Positions 28,789 through 38,114 of a stretch of DNA of 64,000 nt are shown one piece after another. Origin of the DNA: Klebsiella variicola (GTDB lineage Bacteria > Pseudomonadota > Gammaproteobacteria > Enterobacterales > Enterobacteriaceae); assembly GCF_000828055.2 (NCBI RefSeq), contig NZ_CP010523.2, positions 4,030,001 to 4,094,000 on the forward strand, given 5' to 3'. Each line of letters opens with the position of its first letter. The stretch's first letter is position 1. The translations under genes and the position numbers were made by a program. The notes under the pieces were generated by a model that saw nothing but the letters and a program-made list of their open reading frames with translations, did no database searches and was not told where the DNA came from.

Positions 28789-29640
28789 TTACAGTCCGGC
28801 GAGTTTGTGAAACTGTTCCGGGCTGGTGATCGCCTCGGTCGGCAGGTTGTCATAGGTTTCGCCAAACCATTTTTTCTGCAGCTCGGCGAGCTTGCCGGTC
28901 TCCTTCATGTGGTTCATAAACTTGGTCATATAGGCCAGCAGCTGCGGCGAGTTTTTCGGGATCGGCCACGCCATATACCCCGGTCCGGAGACAGCCAGCC
29001 CTTTGGCGAAGACCTTCGGTTTGGCTTTCGCCAGGTCGTTTACCGAGATCACCACGTTAATCACGTAATCCAGTCGCTTATTCGCCAGGTCGGCGTAGGC
29101 TTCCGGATAGGAGGGATACTCCACCACCGGTCCCAGCTTGCCGCCGGTCTTCTCCAGCATCGCCTTCAGCTCCGGCAAACGCGCCAGCAGCGCGCTCCCG
29201 GCCTGTAACCCCACTTTTTTGCCGCTGAGATCGGCAATCGTATTTAACGAAGTATCGCCAGCGCGTTTGACGAAATAGTGCTGCGCGGAGGCCCACGGTG
29301 GGGTGAAATCAAAAACCTTCAGCCGCTCATCGGTAATAACCGCCCCGGTTAAGGCCATATCGTATTGCCCGGTGGAGACGGCCGCTAATAATCCGGTCCA
29401 CGGTAATATGCTCTGGTCGACATGGAATTTGGCATATTTACGTAATTCCTCAAGCATATCTTTGTTAAAGCCATCGGCCTGGCCATTATTCATAAAGTTA
29501 AACGGCGCATAATCATCTTCCGTCGCCACTTTCAAGGTGCCGGATTTTTCTATTTCCGGAAGATCGGCCGCGACGGCGTGATAAGAAAAAGCGACCGTTA
29601 ATACAGCGCTCAGACACATTGATGCCAATGATTTTTTCAT
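28789..29640 (-). CDS. Polar amino-acid ABC transporter substrate-binding protein
   Basis: A 283-residue SBP_bac_3 protein with a signal peptide (MKKSLASMCLSAVLTVAFSYHAVA). Its core resembles arginine/glutamine-type binding proteins: GTLKVATEDDYAPFNF, FHVDQSILPWTGLLAAVSTGQYDM. The ATG at 29640 follows AGGGGTG; a longer reading to 29856 would put 72 residues before the signal peptide and is rejected. First gene of the importer, divergent from a MocR-type regulator. Confidence 0.9.
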   Translation of the reverse strand: MKKSLASMCLSAVLTVAFSYHAVAADLPEIEKSGTLKVATEDDYAPFNFMNNGQADGFNKDMLEELRKYAKFHVDQSILPWTGLLAAVSTGQYDMALTGAVITDERLKVFDFTPPWASAQHYFVKRAGDTSLNTIADLSGKKVGLQAGSALLARLPELKAMLEKTGGKLGPVVEYPSYPEAYADLANKRLDYVINVVISVNDLAKAKPKVFAKGLAVSGPGYMAWPIPKNSPQLLAYMTKFMNHMKETGKLAELQKKWFGETYDNLPTEAITSPEQFHKLAGL

Positions 29641-29881
29641 TATTTCACCCCTGATGGATTGGCCAGACGGGTTCATTCCAGAACGCGAAAAGGTTTCTGC
29701 AAAATAGTGGCCGGGGACGTTCCGGTCCACGGCGGCTGAATACGTTTTTAATGTGGGAGCGTTTTTCAATTCCGTATAGAGCCAGATGGGCCGCATCGCT
29801 GTGTCAGATGGCGGCAGGGTGGTATGGAATTTGCTGAGTGTAACGGGTGGTCGCAATGCGTTATTGCCAGAGGAGCCCCGT

Positions 29882-31345
29882 ATGATCCGTCACCTGTTAC
29901 ACGTTGATTTTCAGCCTGGCCGCGGTTTGCAGGAACAGGTGCGAGAGACGCTGGTGAATGCCATTCTCAGCGGGATCTTCGCCGCCGACACCCCGCTGCC
30001 CTCCTGTCGCCAGTTGGCCAGCCAGCTTCGCGTCTCGCGCAACACCACCGCGCTGGTGTTTGAAAGTCTGGTCAACGAGGGCTACCTGATTAGCCGCCCA
30101 CGAAGCGGTTACTACCTGCATCCCGACTATCATGAAGCTTCGCCTGCCGCCGTCGAGAGTGCACCGCAGCGCGAAGCCGCTGCACCACGCTGGGGCGACC
30201 GGCTGCAGATGACCCCCAGCCAGCAGGAGTCGATCCTCAAACCGGCGGGCTGGATGCACTACCGCTACCCGTTTATCTACGGCCAGCCCGATACCCGGCA
30301 GTTCCCGCTGGCCACCTGGCGCTCGGCGGCGAACTGGCTGCACGGCGGGGTGCGCGACCCGGCGTGGGTCATCGACCATATTGACCAGGATGTGCCGATG
30401 CTGATCGAGCAGATCCGCACCCGGGTGCTGCCCAAGCGCGGCATTGTCGCCGCGCCGGATGAAATTCTCATCACCCTTGGCTCGCAAAATGCGCTCTACC
30501 TGCTGACCCGACTGCTGCTCTCTTCCACCACCCGCATTGGCGTCGAAAACCCCTGCTTTCGCGAAGCCATCAACACCTTTCTGCTCGCCGACGCCGAGGT
30601 GGTGCCGCACCCGGTGGATGAAGAGGGGATCGTGCTTAATGAGCGTCCCTGCGATTACTACTATGTCACCCCCGGCCATCAGGTGCCCACCGGGGTGACC
30701 ATGAGCAGTGCGCGGCGTCGCCAGCTGCTGGAGCATGCCGCCCGCCATGACGCAGTCATTATTGAAGATGATTATGACTCGGAGAGTAACTTTACCCTCA
30801 ACCCACTGCCGGCGCTGAAGGCCAGCGATCGCAGCGGCCGGGTGGTGTATGTCAGCAGCCTGTCAAAAGCGCTGTCACCGGGGCTGCGGTTGGGGTTTAT
30901 GGTCGCCGACCCGGACCTGATCGACGAGGCGCGCGCCCTGCGCCGGCTGGTCTATCGCCATCCGCCGACCAACATTCAGTACCAGATGGCCCACTTCCTT
31001 GCCCAGGGCCATTATGAAACCCATCTGCGGCGCTACCACTACGACTCCGCCCAGCGCTGGGAGCGCCTGCACGCCGCCCTGCAGCGCTATCTGCCGTCGT
31101 GTCGCGCGCTGGCGGGGAGCGAACATGCTAACGCCTTCTGGCTGCAGACCCCGGCGCAGATCAACACCCAGCAGCTCACCTGGCGCGCCGCCCACGCCGG
31201 CGTGCTGATTGAGCCCGGGGCGCGCCATTTTCTCAGCGCCGCGCCGCCGGATAACTACTTTCGCATGGGATTCCACGCCATTAACCCTGACGCCATCGCC
31301 CAGGGGGTGGAGGTCCTGCGCGGCCAGCTGGAGCAGATGGGTTAG
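29882..31345 (+). CDS. MocR-type PLP-dependent transcriptional regulator
   Basis: The 487-residue protein fuses a GntR-type winged HTH (about residues 15-80: LPSCRQLASQLRVSRNTTAL) to a fold-type I aminotransferase domain. The PLP Lys lies in VYVSSLSKALSPGLRLG and the Asp/Tyr region in EDDYDSE. MocR proteins sense PLP adducts or amino compounds. This one is divergent from the amino-acid ABC importer and is its likely regulator. The ATG at 29882 has AGAGGAG upstream. The stop overlaps that of the second, convergent MocR gene by 4 nt. Confidence 0.87.
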   Translation: MIRHLLHVDFQPGRGLQEQVRETLVNAILSGIFAADTPLPSCRQLASQLRVSRNTTALVFESLVNEGYLISRPRSGYYLHPDYHEASPAAVESAPQREAAAPRWGDRLQMTPSQQESILKPAGWMHYRYPFIYGQPDTRQFPLATWRSAANWLHGGVRDPAWVIDHIDQDVPMLIEQIRTRVLPKRGIVAAPDEILITLGSQNALYLLTRLLLSSTTRIGVENPCFREAINTFLLADAEVVPHPVDEEGIVLNERPCDYYYVTPGHQVPTGVTMSSARRRQLLEHAARHDAVIIEDDYDSESNFTLNPLPALKASDRSGRVVYVSSLSKALSPGLRLGFMVADPDLIDEARALRRLVYRHPPTNIQYQMAHFLAQGHYETHLRRYHYDSAQRWERLHAALQRYLPSCRALAGSEHANAFWLQTPAQINTQQLTWRAAHAGVLIEPGARHFLSAAPPDNYFRMGFHAINPDAIAQGVEVLRGQLEQMG

Positions 31346-32676
31346 CGGTATTGTTCATACTCAACGGCGTCGCGCACGCTGAGCAGCGCCTGGCGCAGAC
31401 TGTCGAAAGGCACCGATCCGAGCGCAATGCGCAGCGCCTGCGGGATCGTGGCGGAGACGCAGAACGGCTCGGCGGTCGACACCGAAATACGGCGTTCCAT
31501 CAGCGCATTCGCCAGTCGATCGGCCCGGCTCTCTTCACCCAGAGGCAGCCAGACAAAGTACGAATCGGGATGACTGACGACGGGAAGCCCACAAAGCACC
31601 TCGCGGGCCACCTGCTGCCGCTGTCGCGCATCCTGTCGTTTCTGCATTTCAAAGCGGGCCACCGTGCCATCTTCAATCCAGGCGCAGATCAGCGAACTTA
31701 TCAGCGTCGGCGTATTCCACGTCGTGGCGCGGATGGCGCGCTCAATCTCCGGGCGATAGCGCGGCGGAGAGATCACCACCCCCACGCGCAGTCCGGTGGC
31801 GATATTTTTTGAAAAACCGGTGACATACACCGTTCTTTCCGGCGCATAGCTGATCACCGCCGGCGGCGGACGGCTCACCAGCCGGGCGTAGGCGGCATCT
31901 TCAATAATCAGCAGATCGTGTTGGCGCGCAAGATCGGCCAGCGCCTGCCGCTGCCCGGTGTTGAGCACCCAGCCCAGCGGATTGTGCAGCGTCGGCATGG
32001 TATACACCGCCCGCACCCGCCGCTGCTGGCACAGCGTATGAAGCGCCTGCAGGTCCGGCCCCTCCGGTCGACAGGGGATCGCCGCCAGCTCCAGATGATA
32101 CAGCGCCGCCAGAACCTTGAAGCCCGAATAGGTCAGCGCATCCACCGCCACCACATCCCCCGGACGTAACAGCCCCATGACGGTCACTGCCAGCCCGTGC
32201 TGTGCGCCGTTGACGATCAGGACATTTTCCGCATCCGGCGTAAAGTGCTGGCAGGTCAAATGGCGGGCGATAATTTCGCGCTCGGCGAGCCGCCCGGCAT
32301 GAGGCTGATAGCGCAGATGCGAGTCAATATCGCCCGCCATCGCCAGCTGCCTGAGCGCCTCGCGCAGCGCATCGCCCTGCTCCGGCAGCGAAGGGTAGTT
32401 GAAATTGAGATCCACGACATCGGCGGCCACCACCTGCTGATCGACCCCGTGCCCCGGCGGCAGCGAGAGGTCGCGCACGAAGGTGCCGCGGCCGGTTTCG
32501 CCGCTGACCAACCCCATCTCTTCCAGTTCACGGTAGACGCGCGTGGCGGTGGCCAGCGAGATGCGCTCCCCGGCGGCAAGGGTACGGTGCGTCGGCAGAC
32601 GGGTGCCTGCGGGCAGTTGCCCGCTGCGGATCGCCTGGGCATATCGGTCGACAACGGCTTTATATCGGGCTTTCAT
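31342..32676 (-). CDS. Second MocR-type PLP-dependent transcriptional regulator
   Basis: A 444-residue MocR-family protein with an N-terminal GntR HTH (residues about 5-70, LPTHRTLAAGERISLATATRVY) and an aminotransferase-like domain with PLP Lys in VTGFSKNIATGLRVG. It is clearly different in sequence from the neighbour at 29882. It is divergent from an EamA-type exporter starting at 32785, so it probably controls export of an amino compound. A weak inverted repeat, ACAAT-N6-ATTGT, lies at 32694-32709 in the shared promoter region. Confidence 0.85.
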   Translation of the reverse strand: MKARYKAVVDRYAQAIRSGQLPAGTRLPTHRTLAAGERISLATATRVYRELEEMGLVSGETGRGTFVRDLSLPPGHGVDQQVVAADVVDLNFNYPSLPEQGDALREALRQLAMAGDIDSHLRYQPHAGRLAEREIIARHLTCQHFTPDAENVLIVNGAQHGLAVTVMGLLRPGDVVAVDALTYSGFKVLAALYHLELAAIPCRPEGPDLQALHTLCQQRRVRAVYTMPTLHNPLGWVLNTGQRQALADLARQHDLLIIEDAAYARLVSRPPPAVISYAPERTVYVTGFSKNIATGLRVGVVISPPRYRPEIERAIRATTWNTPTLISSLICAWIEDGTVARFEMQKRQDARQRQQVAREVLCGLPVVSHPDSYFVWLPLGEESRADRLANALMERRISVSTAEPFCVSATIPQALRIALGSVPFDSLRQALLSVRDAVEYEQYR

Positions 32677-32784
32677 CGTGAAATGTATCTATGACAATAA
32701 TTTGATTGTATTAGATTGGGCACATTACCATCGCCGCAGACGATGCTCAAGCGGGCACAGCACATCTGATAACGCGAGGTTAAC

Positions 32785-33708
32785 GTGGTAGATTCAACAA
32801 TGGATAAATCGGTGCCCGGTCCCTGGTCCGGATGGCTTCATGGTTTACTGGGGGTGATTATTTTTAGCGGGTCGCTGCCCGCGACGCGGCTGGCGGTGCA
32901 GGATATGGATCCGTTCTTATTGACCTTTCTGCGCGCCTCCATCGCCGGGCTGCTTGCCGTCGCGCTGCTGGTCGGCTTTCGCCAGAAACGCCCGCGCCTG
33001 GCGCAGCTTGTGCCCTTGATCATCGTCTCATCAGGGGTGGTGATCGGCTTTCCCCTGCTCACGGCGCTGGCCCTGCAGCACATCACCTCGGCGCATTCGA
33101 TTGTGTTTATTGGCCTGCTGCCGCTGATGACCGCCCTCTTCGGCGTACTGCGCGGCGGCGAACGCCCGCGGCGGGCTTTCTGGATCTTTTCGCTGCTGGG
33201 CAGCCTGCTGGTGGTGGGATTCGCCCTGACGCAAAGTGCGGCGGCCTCACTCAGCGGCGATCTGCTGATGCTGGCGGCGGTTATCGCCTGCGGCCTCGGC
33301 TATGCGGAAGGGGCAAAGCTGACGCGGGAGCTCGGCGGCTGGCAGGTGATCTGCTGGGCGCTGGTGATAGCCCTGCCGTTGATGCTCCCCGCCTCGCTGA
33401 TGGTTCAGCCCGCGTCCTGGCATGCCATATCGGCCTCCTCCTGGGCGGCGCTCGGCTATGTGTCGCTGTTCAGCATGCTGATCGGTTTCATCTTCTGGTA
33501 CAAAGGGCTGGCCGCGGGCGGGATCGCCGCCGTCGGCCAGCTCCAGCTATTGCAGCCGTTCTTCGGGCTTGGCCTGTCGGCGGCGCTGTTGCACGAAACC
33601 GTCAGCCCCTTGATGCTGGCGGTTACGCTGGGCGTGGTACTGTGCGTGGTGGGCTCGCGCAAATTTGGCCGCCAGCGGGTTGTCGCAGGGAGCGGGAGCC
33701 GTGATTGA
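32785..33708 (+). CDS. EamA/DMT family transporter
   Basis: A 307-residue membrane protein with ten predicted spans in two EamA repeats; many relatives export amino acids or metabolites. The GTG at 32785 is chosen because GCGAGGT lies 4-5 nt upstream; an ATG at 32800 is too far from it. It is divergent from a MocR regulator, a pairing often seen where the regulator controls the exporter. The substrate is unknown. Confidence 0.85.
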   Translation: MVDSTMDKSVPGPWSGWLHGLLGVIIFSGSLPATRLAVQDMDPFLLTFLRASIAGLLAVALLVGFRQKRPRLAQLVPLIIVSSGVVIGFPLLTALALQHITSAHSIVFIGLLPLMTALFGVLRGGERPRRAFWIFSLLGSLLVVGFALTQSAAASLSGDLLMLAAVIACGLGYAEGAKLTRELGGWQVICWALVIALPLMLPASLMVQPASWHAISASSWAALGYVSLFSMLIGFIFWYKGLAAGGIAAVGQLQLLQPFFGLGLSAALLHETVSPLMLAVTLGVVLCVVGSRKFGRQRVVAGSGSRD

Positions 33709-33725
33709 CCGCCCCGTCATCCGCC

Positions 33726-33762
33726 GTCCCGGGTCGCGGCGGCGTAACCGCCTTACCCGGGC
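33726..33762. repeat. REP-like palindrome
   Basis: GTCCCGGGTCGCGGCGGCG followed by a TAACCGCCTTACCCGGGCGAC arm forms an interrupted palindrome between the converging EamA and amidohydrolase genes. It belongs to the same general REP type as 55007-55039 and 57541-57578. Confidence 0.55.
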
Positions 33763-33811
33763 GACAGCATGATAAACGGCTGGAAGACGCGTCGCCGGGG
33801 AGGACGACCGT

Positions 33812-35080
33812 CTACACCGGCCGCGCGTACTGAAGCATCACCTGCAGCAGCACGTTGGCCCCGGCGGCGACGTGCTCCGGCGAGGCATACTCAATTTCGT
33901 TATGGCTGATCCCGTCCTTGCAGGGGATAAAAATCATCCCGGTGGGCGCCAGGTAGCTCATATACACTGCGTCATGCCCGGCGCCGGAGACGATCGGCCG
34001 CGCCGGATAGCCCAGCCGCTGCGCGGTATCGGCAATGGCCTGCCGGCATTCAGCATCGAACGGCGCCGCCGGATAGTGGCTTACCTGCTTCAGGGCCACC
34101 TGCAGACCGCTCTCCCGCTCAACCTCCGCGATAAACGCCCGCAGCTGGCGATCCATCTCGTCCACCAGCGCATCGCTGAGATTGCGCATATCAATGGAGA
34201 AGGTGACCTCCCCGGGCACCACGTTGCGGCTGTTGGGCCACACCTGCACGCTGCCGACGGTGCCGCGTCCCTCTTCGCTGCGCCCGGCAATGGCCACCAC
34301 TTCCTGCATAATGCGAGTCGCCACCTGCAGGGCATCCTGACGCAGGCGCATCGGCGTGGGTCCGGCGTGCGAGGCCTGGCCGGTGACCACGCAGTCGTAC
34401 CAGCGGATCCCCAGCACGCCCTGCACGATACCGATGGTTTTCGCTTCATCTTCGAGAATCGGCCCCTGCTCAATGTGCGCCTCAAAATAGGCGCCGATGG
34501 GATGCTCCCCCGGGGTCTGCTCGCCGATATAGCCGATCTGCGCCAGCGCCTCGCCGACGCTGACACCCTCTTTATCCGTGACGGCCCAGGTCTCTTCCAG
34601 CGGGAAGACGCCGGCAAAGACCCCGGAGCCCATCATCACCGGTACAAAGCGTGACCCCTCTTCGTTGGTCCAGAACACCACCTCAATCGGCGCGTCGGTA
34701 TCAATCTGCAGATCGTTGAGCGTGCGCACCACCTCCAGCGCCGCCAGCACGCCGTAGTTGCCGTCAAATTTGCCGCCGGTGGGCTGGGTGTCAATATGGC
34801 TGCCGGAGACGATGGGCGGCAGGCCGGGGTTGCGGCCTTCCCGGCGCATAAACACATTGCCGATTTTATCGATGGTGACGCTCATCCCGGCCTCCCGCGC
34901 CCAGCCTATTACCTTGTCCCGCCCCTGGCGGTCGAGGTCGGTGAGGGTCAGACGGCGGCAGCCGCCCTTCGGCGTGGCGCCGATCTGCGCGAGATCCATT
35001 AACGACGCCCACAGGCGGTCGCCATTGATGCGCCAGCCGGTGGTGTCGGTCGCGGGGGTAAAAAGTACATCACTGCTCAT
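33812..35080 (-). CDS. M20-family Zn-dependent hydrolase (N-carbamoyl-L-amino acid / allantoate amidohydrolase type)
   Basis: The 422-residue protein resembles HyuC/AllC-type amidohydrolases. Metal-binding residues are His95 and Asp106 (SGSHIDTQPTGGKFDG) and the Glu140-Glu141 pair (NEEGSRF), with further ligands in the C-terminal HNEIE segment. It would hydrolyse an N-carbamoyl or ureido group from an amino acid. It is the last gene of the leftward operon that begins with the binding protein at 40754, separated from the DppD-like gene by 97 nt, so its substrate may be what the importer takes up. Confidence 0.87.
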   Translation of the reverse strand: MSSDVLFTPATDTTGWRINGDRLWASLMDLAQIGATPKGGCRRLTLTDLDRQGRDKVIGWAREAGMSVTIDKIGNVFMRREGRNPGLPPIVSGSHIDTQPTGGKFDGNYGVLAALEVVRTLNDLQIDTDAPIEVVFWTNEEGSRFVPVMMGSGVFAGVFPLEETWAVTDKEGVSVGEALAQIGYIGEQTPGEHPIGAYFEAHIEQGPILEDEAKTIGIVQGVLGIRWYDCVVTGQASHAGPTPMRLRQDALQVATRIMQEVVAIAGRSEEGRGTVGSVQVWPNSRNVVPGEVTFSIDMRNLSDALVDEMDRQLRAFIAEVERESGLQVALKQVSHYPAAPFDAECRQAIADTAQRLGYPARPIVSGAGHDAVYMSYLAPTGMIFIPCKDGISHNEIEYASPEHVAAGANVLLQVMLQYARPV

Positions 35081-35177
35081 GGTAGTCTCCTGACATCAAG
35101 GTCGCCGCCAGCGTAACCGGCGGTGGGAATGCGCTATCAACGCCTGGTCTTCATCCTGTATGGTTTTTTGCCGCCGA

Positions 35178-36188
35178 TCAGACGGCCAGGGCCTGGGCGT
35201 TAGCGTCAATCGCCAGCTCGCGCCAGCGGTGGCAACTCACCGCGTGGCGCTCCGCGACGGATTCCGTCGGCGGCAGACTCTGTTCACAGACCGGGCGACG
35301 GTGCGGGCAGCGCTCGGCAAAGGCGCAGCCGGGCGGCAAACGCGCCAGATCCGGCGGCGCGCCGGGAATGCAGTGCAGGGCATCGCCTTTCTTAAGCCCC
35401 TCTTTCGGCCGACTGCCCAGCAGCACCTGGGTATAAGGATGGCGCGGGTGGCGCAGGATCTCGCTCATCGACGCTTCCTCGACGATCCGCCCGGCGTACA
35501 TCACCGCCACCCGGTCGGCGATCTCCACCGCGGCGCCGATATCGTGGGTCACAAACACGATCGACAGCCCGCGCTGCTTTTGCTGCTCACGCAGCAGGAT
35601 CAGGATCTGGATTTGCACCGTGGCGTCGAGGGCGGTGGTCGGCTCATCCGCCAGCAGCAGCTGCGGGTTACAGGAGAGCGCAAGGGCGATCATCGCCCGC
35701 TGGCGCATCCCGCCGGACATCTCGTGCGGGTAAGCATCCAGCCGCCGCTCGGGGCTGGGAATGCGCACCTGGCTCAGGGCCTCCAGCGCCCTGTCCCGGG
35801 CCGCCTGGCGCGACAGCCCTTCGTGGCGGCGCAGCCCTTCAATAATCTGCTGCCCGACGGTGTAGACCGGATCGAAGGCCAGCAGCGGCTCCTGAAAAAT
35901 CATCGCGCAGCGTCCGCCGCGATAGCGCCGCAGCTGGCTGGCGCTCATCGTCAGCACCTCGTCGTCCCCCACCTGCAGGGTGCCGGAGAGCTCACTGCTC
36001 CCTGGCGGGTGCAGGCGCATCAGCGCCCGCAGGGTCACGCTCTTGCCGGAACCCGACTCGCCAATCAGCGCCATCACCTCCCCCTTTTGTACCTCAAAGG
36101 AGACCCCGTTGACCGCGTTGATGGTCTGTCCGTCGCGGCGAAAGACGACCCGCAGGTCGCGCACATGGACAAAGGCGTTATCCGACAT
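35178..36188 (-). CDS. Peptide-type ABC transporter ATP-binding protein (DppD-like)
   Basis: A 336-residue ATPase with Walker A GESGSGKS, Q-loop IFQEPLLAFDP, signature MSGGMRQR and Walker B LLADEPTTALD. The C-terminal oligopeptide domain contains the cysteine-rich stretch PGCAFAERCPHRRPVCEQ, typical of DppD/OppD and able to hold an iron-sulfur cluster in relatives. It overlaps the DppF-like gene by 11 nt. Confidence 0.92.
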   Translation of the reverse strand: MSDNAFVHVRDLRVVFRRDGQTINAVNGVSFEVQKGEVMALIGESGSGKSVTLRALMRLHPPGSSELSGTLQVGDDEVLTMSASQLRRYRGGRCAMIFQEPLLAFDPVYTVGQQIIEGLRRHEGLSRQAARDRALEALSQVRIPSPERRLDAYPHEMSGGMRQRAMIALALSCNPQLLLADEPTTALDATVQIQILILLREQQKQRGLSIVFVTHDIGAAVEIADRVAVMYAGRIVEEASMSEILRHPRHPYTQVLLGSRPKEGLKKGDALHCIPGAPPDLARLPPGCAFAERCPHRRPVCEQSLPPTESVAERHAVSCHRWRELAIDANAQALAV

Positions 36189-37215
36189 GGCTGACCTCCT
36201 TAAGGGGGATGCTTTGATGCCAGGGCGAGGCCGGCTGCGCCATCAGGCAGGCGCTCTGGTGCCCCTCCCCGACCGCCTCCAGCCGCGGTTTCACCTCGGC
36301 GCAGACCGCCTTCGCATGCGGGCAGCGGGTGTGAAAACGGCAGCCGCTCGGCGGCGCGATGGGGCTGGGGGGATCGCCGCTCAGCGGCGAGGTCAGGGTG
36401 CGGTTTTCCGGGTCCATGGAGGGCATCGAGCTTAACAGCGCCCGGGTATAGGGGTGGGCGGAGGCGGTAAACAGCTGCTCCGCCGGGCCAATCTCCACCA
36501 CTTCGCCAAGGTACATGACGAGGATCCGATCCGACAGCCAGCGTACCACGTGCAGATCGTGGCTGATGAACACGTAGGTCAGCTCGAGAGTCCGTTTCAG
36601 CTCCTGCAGCAGCTGCAGCACCTGGGCTTCCACCGATTTATCCAGCGCCGACACTGCCTCATCGAGGATCACCAGCCGCGGCTTCATCGCCAGCGCGCGG
36701 GCGATATTCACCCGCTGCCGCTGGCCGCCGGAGAGCGCATGCGGGTAGCGGTCGGCAAAGCGTGCCGGCTCAAGGCCAACGTGCGCCAGCAGATAGCGGG
36801 CATATTCGCTGGCCTCTCTGGCGCTGACGCCATGGACGCGCTGGCCGAAGGCGATGCTCTCCTCCATGGTCATGCGCGGATTGAGCGAAGCATAGCTATC
36901 CTGAAAGACCATCTGCACCTGGCGACGGTAGGCTTTCAGCGGCAGACGCGACGAGCCGACCCCCTGTCCGTCGAAGATCAGTTCGCCGCTGTCCTGGGTG
37001 AGCAACTGCATCAGCAGCCGGGCGGTGGTCGATTTGCCGCAGCCCGACTCGCCGACCACCCCCAGGGTTTCGCCTTTCATCACCGTGAAGCTGATATCGT
37101 CCACCGCCTGCACCACCTCCCGGCCTTTGCCGCCGCGAAAGTACTTCAGCAGGTGATTGACCTTCAGCAGCGGCTGCGCCGGCCCGCCAAGGTCGATATT
37201 GATAAAGGGTTGCAT
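36178..37215 (-). CDS. Peptide-type ABC transporter ATP-binding protein (DppF-like)
   Basis: A 345-residue ATPase with Walker [10 protein letters not shown]-loop [11 protein letters not shown], signature LSGGQRQR, Walker [12 protein letters not shown] and the C-terminal [15 protein letters not shown] motif. Unusually, Walker B is followed by EAVSALD rather than EPTSALD. It pairs with the DppD-like ATPase; the permease gene upstream ends 4 nt before its start. Confidence 0.92.
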   Translation of the reverse strand: MQPFINIDLGGPAQPLLKVNHLLKYFRGGKGREVVQAVDDISFTVMKGETLGVVGESGCGKSTTARLLMQLLTQDSGELIFDGQGVGSSRLPLKAYRRQVQMVFQDSYASLNPRMTMEESIAFGQRVHGVSAREASEYARYLLAHVGLEPARFADRYPHALSGGQRQRVNIARALAMKPRLVILDEAVSALDKSVEAQVLQLLQELKRTLELTYVFISHDLHVVRWLSDRILVMYLGEVVEIGPAEQLFTASAHPYTRALLSSMPSMDPENRTLTSPLSGDPPSPIAPPSGCRFHTRCPHAKAVCAEVKPRLEAVGEGHQSACLMAQPASPWHQSIPLKEVSHVG

Positions 37216-37218
37216 CGC

Positions 37219-38112
37219 TTACTCCTTAATCGCCATTGCCGCACGCAGGCGGTCCGCGAGGATATTGAACGAAATGGAGGTGATAAAAATCATCAGGCCC
37301 GGCAGGGCGGCCACCCACGGCTGGGTATAGATTGCCGTGCGCAGCGTATTGAGCATCAGCCCCCACTCGGGCTCCGGCGGCCGCACGCCGAGGCCGAGAA
37401 ACGACAGGCCGGAGGCGAGGATCATGCACACCGAAATCAGCCCGGTGGAGAAGACGAAGATCGGCCCGAGCACGTTGCCCAACACCTGGACGCGGATAAT
37501 GGTCAACGCGCTGGCGCCAGTGGCCCGGGCGGCGTCGATATAGTCCATATGTCGCACCTGGGCGGTCACGCTCTCGGCAATCCGCGCCACCTGCGGGACA
37601 AACACGAGGGTCAGCGACAGCAGCGCATTGCCGATGCCCGCCCCCAGCGCTCCCGACAGCGCAATCGCCAGCAGGACGGAGGGAAAGGCATAGAACACAT
37701 CCACGGTGCGCATAATCACGGTATTGGTTTTGCCGCCCGTATAGCCGGCGATAATCCCGATGGCCCCGCCGATAAAAAAGGCGAACACCACCGGGACAAT
37801 TCCCATAAACAGCGACAGTCGGGTGCCAAGGATCAGCCGCGACAGCATGTCGCGTCCCAGCTCATCCGAGCCCAGCGGGAAGCCGTCGCTGCCGATGGGT
37901 TTCAGGCGCAGGAACATCGACGTTTGATAAGGATCTTTGACGATAAGCCACGGACCGAACAGCGCCAGGGCCAGCAGCAGGAGGATCACCACGCCCACCA
38001 CCACCCCGCCGGGGTCGCGCAGTAGGCGGCGCAATACCCCGCGCCAGTAACCTTGCCGGGAAGCGTGGGCCGCTGCGGCCGGAACCGCTTTCGTCGTTGC
38101 CGTATCCACCAT
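37219..38112 (-). CDS. Peptide-type ABC transporter permease (DppC-like)
   Basis: A 297-residue permease with a cytoplasmic N-terminal tail, the LGSDELGRDMLSRLILGTRLS signature and an EAA-like loop (AARATGASALTIIRVQVLGN). It is one half of the membrane channel of this importer. It starts 2 nt after the DppB-like gene ends, implying translational coupling. Confidence 0.9.
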   Translation of the reverse strand: MVDTATTKAVPAAAAHASRQGYWRGVLRRLLRDPGGVVVGVVILLLLALALFGPWLIVKDPYQTSMFLRLKPIGSDGFPLGSDELGRDMLSRLILGTRLSLFMGIVPVVFAFFIGGAIGIIAGYTGGKTNTVIMRTVDVFYAFPSVLLAIALSGALGAGIGNALLSLTLVFVPQVARIAESVTAQVRHMDYIDAARATGASALTIIRVQVLGNVLGPIFVFSTGLISVCMILASGLSFLGLGVRPPEPEWGLMLNTLRTAIYTQPWVAALPGLMIFITSISFNILADRLRAAMAIKE

Positions 38113-38114
38113 GG

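Noticed and set aside
36454-38025. A 523-codon open frame on the plus strand opposite the DppF/DppC-like genes
   Set aside because: Low-complexity His/Gln/Arg-rich product antisense to conserved transporter genes; no ribosome site.
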